The notes: generated by a model from the sequence alone, not told the origin. 17,698 bases of DNA from Deltaproteobacteria bacterium UBA2221 (GCA_002328485.1 DCUF01000082.1:85984-103681), one strand, 5' to 3'. Shown: positions 1-7,905, numbered from the stretch's first letter. Translations and numbers: made by a program.

Positions 1-160
1 CCGATATTGCGAATTCTACTCAGTCTTTGAACCTCTTTCTTGTCTTTCATACGCCTAACAATATGTACAATTAGGCCTGGAAAGTCAATGACCAAGCCTT
101 ATTACCTCTTATAATGGGAGGTGATGGTTTTTGTTGTTGTATACGAAAGAGGACCCTTCA

Positions 161-189
161 TTGACAAGAAAACAGGCTATAGGTATATT
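161..189 (+). promoter_or_regulatory. sigma-70-type promoter of the MoxR/VWA operon
   Basis: A perfect -35 box TTGACA (161-166), a 17-base spacer and a -10 box TATATT (184-189, 5 of 6 consensus) are visible. Transcription would start near 196, giving a leader of about 43 nt before the ATG at 239. A second, weaker candidate lies upstream: ATGACC at 88-93, 16 bases, TATAAT at 110-115. Bases 1-160 are AT-rich compared with the genes and show no convincing coding sequence. Confidence 0.7.
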
Positions 190-238
190 AGTATCGAATT
201 TTAGAGAAATTTATTATGGGCAAAGGGGGCTCGCAAAG

Positions 239-1093
239 ATGACAAAAGGGACAATGGGGTATCAAGGAAGCGAGGACTATATTGCCTCAAAACCCCTCAT
301 GGAGATTGTCAATGTTTCTATTGTACTTAGCAAACCGCTGGTGATCAAGGGTGAGCCAGGAACAGGCAAAACGCTGCTGGCCCACAGTATACAGAAAGCC
401 CTCGGGAAGAAGTTGATCGTATGGAATGTCAAATCGAGCACCAAGGCCAAGGATGGGCTCTATGTATACGATACAGTGCAGAGGCTCAATGACGCCCGTT
501 TCAAAGACAAGGATATCTCCGATATCCGTCAGTACATTAAACTCGGCAAGCTGGGCCAGGCGTTTTCGACTGACGAGCAGGTGATCCTCCTCATCGATGA
601 AATCGATAAAGCCGACATCGAATTCCCTAACGACCTCCTCAATGAATTGGACGAGATGTCCTTCCATATCCCCGAATTGGACGAGACCGTCAAGGCAAAA
701 CATAGGCCTATCGTTATCATCACCAGTAACTCCGAGAAGGAATTGCCTGATGCCTTCTTAAGGAGATGCGTTTTTCACTACATCGAGTTCCCCGATGAAG
801 AGATGATGGAAAGAATCGTACGGGTCCATTTCCCGGACATCCAGGAAAAACTGGTTCGTGAGTCGATCAAGCGGTTCTACTGGCTGCGCCAGATAGACGG
901 TCTACGTAAGAAGCCATCGACCAGCGAGCTTCTGGATTGGATCAAGGCGTTGGCTGCCGGCGGCGTTGATATCGAAAAGATAACAGGTAGTCTGCCATTT
1001 ATGGGCACGCTGTTGAAGAGCGAACAGGACACAGACAAGACGAGCCGGTTCCTGGCGAGCAACAGCGGTTCGTTCTCATTCAGGAGAAGGTAA
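239..1093 (+). CDS. MoxR-family AAA+ ATPase
   Basis: This is an ATPase of the MoxR branch of AAA+ proteins, a chaperone-like family that usually works with a VWA-domain partner to assemble or activate other proteins; its target here is unknown. Visible motifs in the 284-residue product are Walker A GEPGTGKT (38-45), Walker B ILLIDEID (116-123), a sensor-1 stretch ITSNSEKELP (161-170) followed by arginines FLRRC (173-177), and a sensor-2-like region around 224-237. An open frame extends up to a TTG at 131, but the strong promoter at 161-189 lies inside that extension. The N-terminus MTKGTMGYQGSEDYIAS also fits where family members begin, and a G-rich ribosome site (AGGGGG, about 9 bases upstream) precedes 239. 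An ATG at 254 is the alternative. The VWA partner follows 16 bases downstream. Confidence 0.88.
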   Translation: MTKGTMGYQGSEDYIASKPLMEIVNVSIVLSKPLVIKGEPGTGKTLLAHSIQKALGKKLIVWNVKSSTKAKDGLYVYDTVQRLNDARFKDKDISDIRQYIKLGKLGQAFSTDEQVILLIDEIDKADIEFPNDLLNELDEMSFHIPELDETVKAKHRPIVIITSNSEKELPDAFLRRCVFHYIEFPDEEMMERIVRVHFPDIQEKLVRESIKRFYWLRQIDGLRKKPSTSELLDWIKALAAGGVDIEKITGSLPFMGTLLKSEQDTDKTSRFLASNSGSFSFRRR

Positions 1094-1109
1094 GGACCGG
1101 GAAGTCAGC

Positions 1110-2324
1110 ATGTTCATCGATTTCTTCTACCTTTTGAGACAGAAGGGCGTTCCCGTATCGGTAACCGAATGGATATCTTTTACCGAGGCGCTCTACAAAG
1201 GTTTCATGCAGTCCAACCTGAACCATCTCTATTACATTGGCAGGGCCTTTCTGGTGAAGAGCGAGGCCTACTACGATATGTACGATCTCGCCTTTCGAGA
1301 GTATTTCGGAGGCATTCAAACGGAGCCGCTCGAACTGGAAAAGGTTATGGAGTGGCTGAAAAACCCCATCAATCAGCTCCCGAACCTTTCTCGTGAAGAG
1401 ATCGAGGAGATGAAAAGGGAACTGGAGGCGCTGAAGGAGAAGTACGGGCTCGACGAGCTTATGCGCATGTTCAGGGAGCGGCTGAAGGAACAGACGGAAC
1501 GCCATGACGGCGGGAAAAAGTGGATAGGCACTGGGGGTACCTCTCCTTTTGGTGCCTATGGCTACCACCCCGGTGGGATCAGGGTAGGCGGCGAAGGGTG
1601 GATGAGTTCCGCCGTTAAGGTGGCAGAGGAGAGAAAGTTCCGAAGCTACAGAAACGACCTGATCCTGGACGTACGTCAGACCAAGATGGCTCTCAAGAAG
1701 CTGCGAGAACTGAAGCGTGAGGGCCTGGTCGAAGAGCTGGACATTGACGAGACCATCGACAAGACCGCCAAGGAAGGCGGTGAGATAGAACTGGTCTTCT
1801 CCCGGTCACGGGAAAACACCATACGACTCCTGCTGCTCATGGACACCGGTGGTTCCATGGCCCCCTACGCCAACCTCTGCGATAGACTCTTCTCGGCTGC
1901 CACGCAGATGGAGCATTTCAAGGATTTCCAACACTTCTTCTTTCATAACTGTATTTATCAAGACGTGTATACCGATATGTGGAATGCCAAGGCTCTACCC
2001 ACGGAGAAGCTCTTCTCCAACTATCATCGGGGATACAAAGTCGTAATAGTGGGTGATGCTCGTATGGCATACTCTGAACTTTTTGACCGATACGGCTGCA
2101 TTGACTATTACTATAGCAATGAGCAGCCCGGTGTCGAATGGCTCGAGAGGATAAAGAACCACTATCCCTTCACCGTGTGGCTCAATCCAACGCCTAAACA
2201 GTATTGGCGTCATCCCACTGTTGACGCTATAAGCAGAATCTTCCCCATGTATGAGCTGACCCTGGACGGGCTAAAGGATGCGATACGGGCCCTCACCTCT
2301 AAGGTGAAACGACCTGCCGCCTAA
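1110..2324 (+). CDS. VWA-domain (CoxE-like) protein, partner of MoxR ATPase
   Basis: This 404-residue protein has a charged, probably helical N-terminal half (including the E/K-rich stretch 95-132), a glycine-rich segment around 136-163, and a C-terminal von Willebrand A-type domain from about residue 235. The metal-binding (MIDAS) loop reads LLLMDTGGSM (241-250), so the usual D-x-S-x-S is D-x-G-x-S here. A further Asp occurs in VVIVGDARMA (311-320). MoxR ATPases and VWA proteins of this kind are habitually encoded side by side, and this gene starts 16 bases after the ATPase gene. The protein has no signal peptide or membrane span, so it is probably cytoplasmic. The ribosome site (GGGAAG) is modest. 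The family call is firm; the biological target is unknown. Confidence 0.85.
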   Translation: MFIDFFYLLRQKGVPVSVTEWISFTEALYKGFMQSNLNHLYYIGRAFLVKSEAYYDMYDLAFREYFGGIQTEPLELEKVMEWLKNPINQLPNLSREEIEEMKRELEALKEKYGLDELMRMFRERLKEQTERHDGGKKWIGTGGTSPFGAYGYHPGGIRVGGEGWMSSAVKVAEERKFRSYRNDLILDVRQTKMALKKLRELKREGLVEELDIDETIDKTAKEGGEIELVFSRSRENTIRLLLLMDTGGSMAPYANLCDRLFSAATQMEHFKDFQHFFFHNCIYQDVYTDMWNAKALPTEKLFSNYHRGYKVVIVGDARMAYSELFDRYGCIDYYYSNEQPGVEWLERIKNHYPFTVWLNPTPKQYWRHPTVDAISRIFPMYELTLDGLKDAIRALTSKVKRPAA

Positions 2325-2383
2325 GCTGATGATGGAGCGGTGGCGGCGTCGCAAAATCGCTATTCCTTTTCCTCGAAAACCTA

Positions 2384-2398
2384 TATAATCTATCCGAT
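2384..2398 (+). promoter_or_regulatory. possible internal promoter (-10 box) just before uppS
   Basis: A perfect -10 hexamer TATAAT (2384-2389) sits in the 74-base gap between the VWA gene and uppS. There is no good -35 box at the right distance. Transcription from it would begin near 2396, almost at the TTG start codon at 2399, where no Shine-Dalgarno sequence is seen. Confidence 0.35.
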
Positions 2399-3169
2399 TT
2401 GATCAGGCGCTTCCTCTATTTCGTATATGAACGGCTGCTCCAACAGGAGATCAGGAAGGGAGTGGCTCCAACCCATCTGGGCATCATTCTGGACGGGAAC
2501 AGACGGTACGCACGAGAGATGGGCTTCGAAGATATCTCCGAGGGCCACCGCGAGGGTGCTCGCAAGCTGGACGAGGTACTTCAATGGTGCGTCGACCTCA
2601 ACATACGCATTATCACGATTTGGGTGCTCTCGCCCGACAACGTGAATCGTGACAAAGATGAGGTGGAGGCACTTTTTGGGGTGATCCGGGACAAAATGAA
2701 CGAACTGTCCCAAAACGAGATCATCCGGTCATACAAGTTCAGGATCAAGGTATTCGGCAAACTGGACAGACTCCCTGAAGACGTGAAAGAGGCCATCACA
2801 AGATCGGAAGAATCAACCAAAGATCACGATCAGTACATCTTGAACATGGCCATTGGCTATGGGGGAAGAGAGGAGATTGTGGATGCCGTCAAGATGGCCT
2901 TGGCTGGAAAGCAGGCGAAGTCAGTGGATGAGTTGGCCCAGGGCCTTACTGCCGAAGACATAACCAAGCACCTCTACACCTCGGGCATACCGGACCCCGA
3001 TCTTATCATCAGAACAAGCGGAGAGGTGAGAATGAGTGGGTTCTTGCTGTGGCAAAGCGCCTACAGTGAATTCTATTTCTGCGATGCGCTCTGGCCTGCC
3101 TTTAGACGGATTGATTTTCTGAGAGCCATCCGAAGCTTCCAGCACCGGACGAGGAGGTTCGGTAGATGA
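2399..3169 (+). CDS. uppS: cis-polyprenyl (undecaprenyl) diphosphate synthase
   Basis: The product condenses isopentenyl diphosphate units with a cis bond onto an allylic diphosphate to make the polyprenyl carrier lipid for cell-wall and glycan synthesis. Family motifs are complete: HLGIILDGNRRYA (26-38, with catalytic Asp32), WVLSPDNVNRD (75-85), IPDPDLIIRTSGE (197-209) and FLLWQSAYSEFYF (215-227). At 256 residues the length is normal. No ATG exists in the open frame before the motif; TTG at 2399 is chosen because the resulting N-terminus (LYFVYERLLQQEI) matches the extra helix seen in archaeal/actinobacterial-type members. A GTG at 2462 is the alternative but has an unsuitably close ribosome site. 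The residue after RMS is Gly where many homologues have Asn. The gene overlaps the next by ATGA. Whether chain length is C55 or shorter cannot be read from sequence. Confidence 0.88.
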   Translation: MIRRFLYFVYERLLQQEIRKGVAPTHLGIILDGNRRYAREMGFEDISEGHREGARKLDEVLQWCVDLNIRIITIWVLSPDNVNRDKDEVEALFGVIRDKMNELSQNEIIRSYKFRIKVFGKLDRLPEDVKEAITRSEESTKDHDQYILNMAIGYGGREEIVDAVKMALAGKQAKSVDELAQGLTAEDITKHLYTSGIPDPDLIIRTSGEVRMSGFLLWQSAYSEFYFCDALWPAFRRIDFLRAIRSFQHRTRRFGR

Positions 3170-5160
3170 CGAACGAATCGGAAGAGCTTTTCCTCCTTCG
3201 AAACTCTGAGTTCTTTTCCGGACTCTCAGTAGCAGATCTTGCTGAGATAGCGGCAAGACTCACCAGAAGGGTCTATCCTCCCGGGGCGACCATCGTACGG
3301 GAAGGGGCACCTGGCGATCGCATGTTCGTCATTAAGCAAGGGAAGGTTGAGATAAAAAAAAGGGAGGTATCCCTTGGTATCGATCTTACCTTGGCGTCGC
3401 TCGGTGACGGCGCCTGTTTTGGCGAAATGGCCCTGCTCGCGGGGGGACCGAGGACAGCCTCCGCTGTAGCCGTCATCACGACTGAGGTCTTTGTCCTGAT
3501 ACGAGAAGATTTTGGGGAGATTCTCAACGAGCATCCTGAGATATCGATGTCGCTGAATAGGATTTTTGCTCGCCGCATCCAGGAGATGAATGCCCGAAGC
3601 GGGATTGGTGTTGCTTCTCTCTCCCGTTTGAGCCTGGATCCCGAGGTCATTCGGCTGCTTCCCATGCAGGTTATGGAGCGACACAAAATCATCCCCGTCG
3701 CTCTGTCCAGCAATACACTTACTGTTGCCATGGTCAATCCGACCGACCTTTTGGCCTTCGATGAGGTCAGAAGATTTGTCAAAGGCGCTCCTATTGAGCC
3801 GGTTTTCATAAGTGAGAACGATTTCACCGCCTTCATGCAGACAAAGTATCCGGAGATGACCAAACAGGGGGGCACCCAAAAGGTCGACATGCCACAGAGT
3901 CCAACGGACCTGGTGGAAGCGGATGTGGGCAGAGGTTTTCACATGGCGGTGGAAGGCGGGCCCGGTACGGACTTGGGCGTGGCCGAGCTTGAACGGGAGG
4001 CATCGGGTGCGCCTGTCGTGCGCCTGGCAAACAGCATCATCGTTAACGCCGTGAGAAAAGGCGCCAGCGACATTCATGTCGAGCCTCTGGAAACGGCACT
4101 CAGGGTACGATATCGCGTGGACGGGGTGCTGAAGGAAGAGGAGATGTTGCCGAAGAGCACCCACCTTCCCCTTGTCAGCAGATTCAAGATCATCTCCGGT
4201 CTGGATATCACGGAACGACGGTTTCCTCAGGACGGCAGATTTACCGCGAGACGGGATAACCGGCCCGTTGATTTTAGGGTGTCTACCGTCCCCGGCAAAC
4301 ACGGAGAGAAAGTGGCCATAAGGATACTCAGCAAAGAAGCGGGCCTCCTCTCTCTTGACAACGTCGTGATCGATCGTGATACGGTGACCTTGCTTCGAAC
4401 GATGATCAAGAGGCCGTGGGGCATTATCTATGTGACCGGACCAACAGGTTCGGGCAAGACAACGACGCTCTACAGCATGCTCACGGAGCTTAATATGCCG
4501 GGAGTCAATATCAGCACCGTGGAAGATCCCATTGAGTATGATCTGTCCGGGGTGACACAGGTTCAGGTCAACCACGATATTGGCCTTGATTTTGCTCGTA
4601 TCTTGCGGGCTTTTCTCAGGCAGGACCCGGATATACTGCTCGTTGGTGAAACGCGCGACCAGGAGACCGCCAAGATTGCTGTGGAAGCTGCGCTGACCGG
4701 CCATCTGGTCTTTACCACCCTACACACCAACGACGCTGCTTCAAGCTTTGTTCGACTCATGGAGATGGGCATTGAGCCCTTTTTGATTTCGGCGTCCGTC
4801 ATCGGCGTCGTCGCGCAAAGACTGGTGAGGAGGCTTTGCCCACAGTGTCGGGAGTCCTATGTGGCCGATGACGATACGCTTCAATATCTGGGGTTGCCCT
4901 CGGGAACCAGAACCTATAGGGCCATTGGATGTTATGCCTGCAATCAGACGGGCTATCGTGGTCGTATCGGGGCTTTTGAGGTTCTTGGCGCGAACGAGAA
5001 CATCCGAAAGGTCATAAACCGGGCGGGCAACACCCAGGAGATCAGGGAGGAGGCGCTTCAGCAAGGCATGAAACCGCTCGTAGCCTACTGCCGAACGCTT
5101 CTGGAGGAGGGGCTGACTTCAATCGATGAAGTGCTGAGGGTGGTAGCTATAGAAGCATGA
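3166..5160 (+). CDS. GspE/PilB-type secretion ATPase with N-terminal cyclic-nucleotide-binding domain
   Basis: This is the cytoplasmic hexameric ATPase that powers assembly of type IV pili or type II secretion pseudopili. In the 664-residue product, residues about 12-140 form a cNMP-binding (CRP-like) domain with an intact phosphate-binding cassette FGEMALLAGGPRTASAVA (85-102). Residues about 155-228 resemble the MshEN/GspE N-terminal domain. The motor domain follows with Walker A GPTGSGKTT (425-433), Asp box VEDPIEY (452-458), Walker B DILLVGE (489-495), His box TTLHTND (517-523) and a zinc tetracysteine motif (Cys558, 561, 589, 592). All catalytic motifs look intact, so it should be active. 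It overlaps uppS and the VTT gene by ATGA on each side, with AGGAGG about 9 bases before its start. A GspF/PilC partner is 8 kb away at 13491. PilB versus GspE cannot be decided without pilin or secretin genes. Confidence 0.9.
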   Translation: MTNESEELFLLRNSEFFSGLSVADLAEIAARLTRRVYPPGATIVREGAPGDRMFVIKQGKVEIKKREVSLGIDLTLASLGDGACFGEMALLAGGPRTASAVAVITTEVFVLIREDFGEILNEHPEISMSLNRIFARRIQEMNARSGIGVASLSRLSLDPEVIRLLPMQVMERHKIIPVALSSNTLTVAMVNPTDLLAFDEVRRFVKGAPIEPVFISENDFTAFMQTKYPEMTKQGGTQKVDMPQSPTDLVEADVGRGFHMAVEGGPGTDLGVAELEREASGAPVVRLANSIIVNAVRKGASDIHVEPLETALRVRYRVDGVLKEEEMLPKSTHLPLVSRFKIISGLDITERRFPQDGRFTARRDNRPVDFRVSTVPGKHGEKVAIRILSKEAGLLSLDNVVIDRDTVTLLRTMIKRPWGIIYVTGPTGSGKTTTLYSMLTELNMPGVNISTVEDPIEYDLSGVTQVQVNHDIGLDFARILRAFLRQDPDILLVGETRDQETAKIAVEAALTGHLVFTTLHTNDAASSFVRLMEMGIEPFLISASVIGVVAQRLVRRLCPQCRESYVADDDTLQYLGLPSGTRTYRAIGCYACNQTGYRGRIGAFEVLGANENIRKVINRAGNTQEIREEALQQGMKPLVAYCRTLLEEGLTSIDEVLRVVAIEA

Positions 5161-5954
5161 CACCAAAGCGTTTCGTGAGTTCCCTTTACAACTCCCGCAT
5201 AGTAAAGGTGACCGTCCTTATCTGTCTGGCGGCGGTTATTGCGGTCATCTTCTATATCTATCATGAGGGCCTCTGGAGAGAAGCCGTCCGCTGGTACAGG
5301 TATTTTTTTGAGCTGAAGCGTCTTCAGAGTTTTATCCTCTCATTTGGCCCTTTTGCAGTCTTGGTCTTCATCGTTCTCCAGGCCTTACAGGTGGTAGTCG
5401 CGCCCATTCCAGGTGAAATTACTGGATTTGTGGGTGGCCTGCTTTTCGGGAAGATCGCGGGCACCGTCTACTCAACCCTCGGGCTGACCCTTGGATCCCT
5501 CCTGGCCTTCGGCATCGCTCGATGGCTGGGAGCGGCTTTTGTTCACAAAATAGTCAAAAGGGAGTACATAGAAAGATTTGATTACTTTGTAACGCACCGT
5601 GGCCTGTACGTGGCCTTCATCTTGTTTCTCATACCCGGCTTCCCGAAGGATTCTCTCTGTTATCTTCTAGGGCTGACCCGCCTGCGCCTTCTCGATTTTA
5701 TACTCATGAATCTTTTTGGGCGATTTCCGGGGACCTTGATGCTGAGCCTCCAGGGAGACGCGGTCAAAAACAAGGACTACGCCGCCTTCTGGATGCTCCT
5801 GTTGTCCAGCATCGCGGTTGTCGTGGCGATGTATTTCGCACGGCACTATCTTGTCGTTCTTTTTCATAACCTCTGGACTCTCGTGAGGCGAAGGATAAGA
5901 AGCCGGGGTGCTGGAGGCTCGAAAGCGAGCAAACAGGCCGGAAAAGAGCACTAG
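5157..5954 (+). CDS. VTT/DedA-type membrane protein (TVP38/TMEM64 family)
   Basis: A 265-residue polytopic inner-membrane protein. Hydrophobic spans are visible at about 16-36, 65-82, 88-125, 150-173 and 212-230, with a basic C-terminal tail (RRRIRSRGAGGSKASK). Family signatures are PIPGEITGFVGGLLFG (83-98) with the downstream glycine-rich membrane stretch, and LIPGFPKDSLCYLLGLT (158-174). Proteins of this superfamily are linked to lipid scrambling or recycling, including undecaprenyl phosphate transport for some DedA members. The polyprenyl synthase two genes upstream makes a link to carrier-lipid handling attractive, but that is inference. The start overlaps the ATPase stop (ATGA), so it is the last gene of this operon. 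It converges with tolA only 26 bases away. Confidence 0.85.
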   Translation: MTPKRFVSSLYNSRIVKVTVLICLAAVIAVIFYIYHEGLWREAVRWYRYFFELKRLQSFILSFGPFAVLVFIVLQALQVVVAPIPGEITGFVGGLLFGKIAGTVYSTLGLTLGSLLAFGIARWLGAAFVHKIVKREYIERFDYFVTHRGLYVAFILFLIPGFPKDSLCYLLGLTRLRLLDFILMNLFGRFPGTLMLSLQGDAVKNKDYAAFWMLLLSSIAVVVAMYFARHYLVVLFHNLWTLVRRRIRSRGAGGSKASKQAGKEH

Positions 5955-5984
5955 CCATCACTGCTGGATGTGCGGGGTGGCTAG
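5951..5984. repeat. inverted repeat holding both convergent stop codons
   Basis: CTAGCCA at 5951-5957 and its exact complement TGGCTAG at 5978-5984 flank a 20-base loop. The left arm contains the TAG stop of the VTT gene and the right arm contains the TAG stop of tolA on the other strand. There is no T-run on either side, so it is not a standard intrinsic terminator, though a weak bidirectional terminator or an RNA 3'-end stabiliser is possible. Confidence 0.45.
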
Positions 5985-6775
5985 GAAACCCCTTCGGGTC
6001 GCATGGTCATTTCGACTTCCAATGGGTCTTCATCCACGGATGAGGGGATAGGCGGCAGAGGATCGATTGCCCGTAGCGTCCTGAGCACCGATTCATCATA
6101 GGATCGATTGCCTGATCGCTTGTCCACACTGATGTCGACGATTCGTCCATCCCTCCTGATCTTGATGGTAACCTTGGCTTCAAGGTTCTTCTGAGCCCCG
6201 CTTATGAAGGGTATGCGCCAGGCGCTTTCGATCCTGTCTCTCATGAGGATAAGGTAGCGTACCAGTGCCGGATTCTGTGCCCCGGACCCTGACCCGGAGC
6301 TTCCTGATGAAGAACCCGATAGTCCCTCGCTTCCTTTCCCGCCCTCGCCTCGCTTCGCCTCGCTTCGAGATTCGCCGCTTGCCGTCTGCTTTCTCATCTC
6401 TCGAAGACGTTCCTCGAGATGCCTCAACTCATCTTTCGTGGCGCCTGTGGTTTCCTTGGTCGGAAGTTTCTTGGGTGACAGTGAGCGCACCGGTTCCAGC
6501 GGTTCCGTTGGCTTCTTCACGGCCTTGATCTTTTTTGTTTCGGGCCTCTGTTTTTGCCGCTGTGGCGGCGAACTTGGTCCCTGACTCGGGAGAGGGCGCG
6601 CCCCCTCATCCTTGGACTTGCCCACAATGTCTTCAACCAGGTTTACGGAATAGGTATTGCTGAGGGGGTTGACTGTTCGGCCCGTTTTTTTGAACGGAGT
6701 ACCGACGAGGGCCAAAAAGACCAGGTGAAACGCCAAGGAGAGCAGGAGCATTCTGTAGAAGGCTTTCTCACTCAT
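5981..6775 (-). CDS. tolA: TolA/TonB-like envelope energy-transducing protein
   Basis: A periplasm-spanning protein of 264 residues, anchored by one N-terminal membrane segment (about 8-28, MLLLSLAFHLVFLALVG), followed by the YSVNLVEDIV stretch (42-51). A long Pro/Lys/Glu-rich and then Ser/Gly-rich linker runs from about 55 to 168, with a short charged coiled-coil-like part (LRHLEERLREMRKQ) in it. The C-terminal TonB_C/TolA-C domain begins about residue 190 (EAKVTIKIRRDGRIVDISV). Position after tolQ and tolR, with ATGA overlap, makes TolA the best name; TonB is the alternative because the three-gene set can also be ExbB-ExbD-TonB. An exact 10-bp tandem duplication (CCTCGCTTCG, 6348-6367 on the + strand) lies in the linker-coding part. 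No tolB or pal follows. Confidence 0.82.
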   Translation of the reverse strand: MSEKAFYRMLLLSLAFHLVFLALVGTPFKKTGRTVNPLSNTYSVNLVEDIVGKSKDEGARPLPSQGPSSPPQRQKQRPETKKIKAVKKPTEPLEPVRSLSPKKLPTKETTGATKDELRHLEERLREMRKQTASGESRSEAKRGEGGKGSEGLSGSSSGSSGSGSGAQNPALVRYLILMRDRIESAWRIPFISGAQKNLEAKVTIKIRRDGRIVDISVDKRSGNRSYDESVLRTLRAIDPLPPIPSSVDEDPLEVEMTMRPEGVS

Positions 6776-7182
6776 CTCTCGTCTGCGGGTTTCGTCACGA
6801 TATTTACCTTGTCGATTCCTGCCTGACGGATAGCCCCCATGCAGTGGACGACAAAGCCGTAAGGGACTCCGCTGTCAGCCTTGAGAAATATCTCTTTCGT
6901 GTCTTTTCGGGCGAAAAGGAACTCGACCGCTGCCTTCAGGTCCTTCTCCTCGATTTTTTTGTCGTTAAGGATTAGGGCCTTATTTCTGGTTATGGTGAGT
7001 ACCTGGACATCGTCTTTGGAAGGCAAGGGGCGGGAGGTTACCTTTGGCAATTCCACCGATAGACCTTGCTGCATCATGGGTGCAGTGATCATGAAGATGA
7101 TGAGCAAAACGAGCAACACGTCCACGAGGGGCACGACATTAATCTCGGACAGAGGCGATTTATTGGCAGGCGAGGCCTTCAT
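6772..7182 (-). CDS. tolR: ExbD/TolR-family proton-channel protein
   Basis: A 136-residue inner-membrane protein with one N-terminal transmembrane helix (about 16-34, VVPLVDVLLVLLIIFMITA). It contains the Asp (Asp21) that in this family takes part in proton translocation, and the family signature SEINVVPLVDVLLVLL is intact. The rest is a periplasmic domain (about 40-136). It works with TolQ to harness the proton motive force and drive TolA. Start and stop both overlap the neighbours by ATGA, which implies coupled translation and fixed stoichiometry. Confidence 0.92.
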   Translation of the reverse strand: MKASPANKSPLSEINVVPLVDVLLVLLIIFMITAPMMQQGLSVELPKVTSRPLPSKDDVQVLTITRNKALILNDKKIEEKDLKAAVEFLFARKDTKEIFLKADSGVPYGFVVHCMGAIRQAGIDKVNIVTKPADER

Positions 7183-7862
7183 CTGGCTAAAAGGTTGACG
7201 ATTAGAATGAGGGAATTTTCCATTTTGGAAGTTACTCGGCGCAGCCTGGAAAGCATGTAGTTATATGCAAGAACGGCAGGGATCGCTGTGGCCAAGCCAA
7301 GAGCTGTGGTCACGAGGGCCTCACTGATACCGGGCGCAACAACGGCGAGGCTGGCTGTACCCCGCAGGCCAATCTCTCGAAAGGAGTCCATAATCCCCCA
7401 AACCGTACCGAACAGGCCGATAAAAGGAGCGGCATTCGCTGTGGTGGCCAAAAAAGATAATTTCGAGCCGAGCCGTTCCGTTTCTTCTCCAAGGGCAGCC
7501 CTCATGGCATTTTCAGCGGGAACGGAGAGATCTATGGGGCTGGAATCGTCAGTGGCACCGGCCTTTCTACGTGATGAAATCTCTCGATAGCAGGCGCTGA
7601 GAAGACGATAGAATGGGCTATCGGGGCTGTCCTTGTAGACGCTCGTGAGCCGATCGAAAGAGGGGCTCTCCTTTACCACTTTCAAAAAGCGTTCCCCGTC
7701 TTCTTCTACCCTTCGCAGCTGTCGCCATTTGTAAAACGCAATCGCCCATGAAAAAACGGAAAAGATCGCCAGGATAAGAACAACGGTTTTGGCGACCGGT
7801 CCTGATGAATAGAGAAGCCCGAGAAGGCCTCCAGAATAGGTATTTATGTCCGGAATCCCCAT
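7179..7862 (-). CDS. tolQ: TolQ/ExbB/MotA-family proton-channel protein
   Basis: The product is the three-helix subunit of the Tol motor: TM1 at about 23-43 (TVVLILAIFSVFSWAIAFY), a cytoplasmic loop, then TM2 and TM3 around 130-155 and 165-190. The signature AAPFIGLFGTVWGIM is followed by EALVTTALGLATAIPAVLAY. The open frame continues 15 codons upstream to a TTG at 7907, but that codon lies in the T-tract of the terminator at 7906-7935 and upstream of a likely promoter. The ATG at 7862 also gives the usual distance to TM1, so 227 residues are proposed. No Shine-Dalgarno sequence precedes this ATG; the mRNA may have almost no leader. It is the first gene of tolQRA. Confidence 0.88.
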   Translation of the reverse strand: MGIPDINTYSGGLLGLLYSSGPVAKTVVLILAIFSVFSWAIAFYKWRQLRRVEEDGERFLKVVKESPSFDRLTSVYKDSPDSPFYRLLSACYREISSRRKAGATDDSSPIDLSVPAENAMRAALGEETERLGSKLSFLATTANAAPFIGLFGTVWGIMDSFREIGLRGTASLAVVAPGISEALVTTALGLATAIPAVLAYNYMLSRLRRVTSKMENSLILIVNLLAR

Positions 7863-7875
7863 AAAGGCAAGGTAT

Positions 7876-7904
7876 GGTATATCAAATGCATCTTCCGTTG
7901 TAAA
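7876..7904 (-). promoter_or_regulatory. probable tolQ promoter
   Basis: On the minus strand, TTTACA (7904-7899; 5 of 6 consensus), a 17-base spacer and TATACC (7881-7876; 4 of 6) are seen directly after the terminator T-tract. The predicted start, G at 7868, leaves only about 6 nt before the ATG. Confidence 0.5.
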
Positions 7905-7905
7905 C

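Noticed and set aside
124..192. 22-codon frame starting ATGGTTTTTG after GGGAGGTG
   Set aside because: The ribosome site is only about 2 bases from the ATG, and the frame overlaps the MoxR promoter.
131..238. N-terminal extension of the MoxR gene to a TTG at 131
   Set aside because: A GGGAGG site does lie upstream, but the near-consensus promoter at 161-189 is inside the extension and family members begin near the ATG at 239.
3226..4704. 492-codon minus-strand frame opposite the secretion ATPase gene
   Set aside because: It lies antisense to a fully conserved ATPase, is rich in His/Arg/Gly as expected of a shadow frame and has no family motif.
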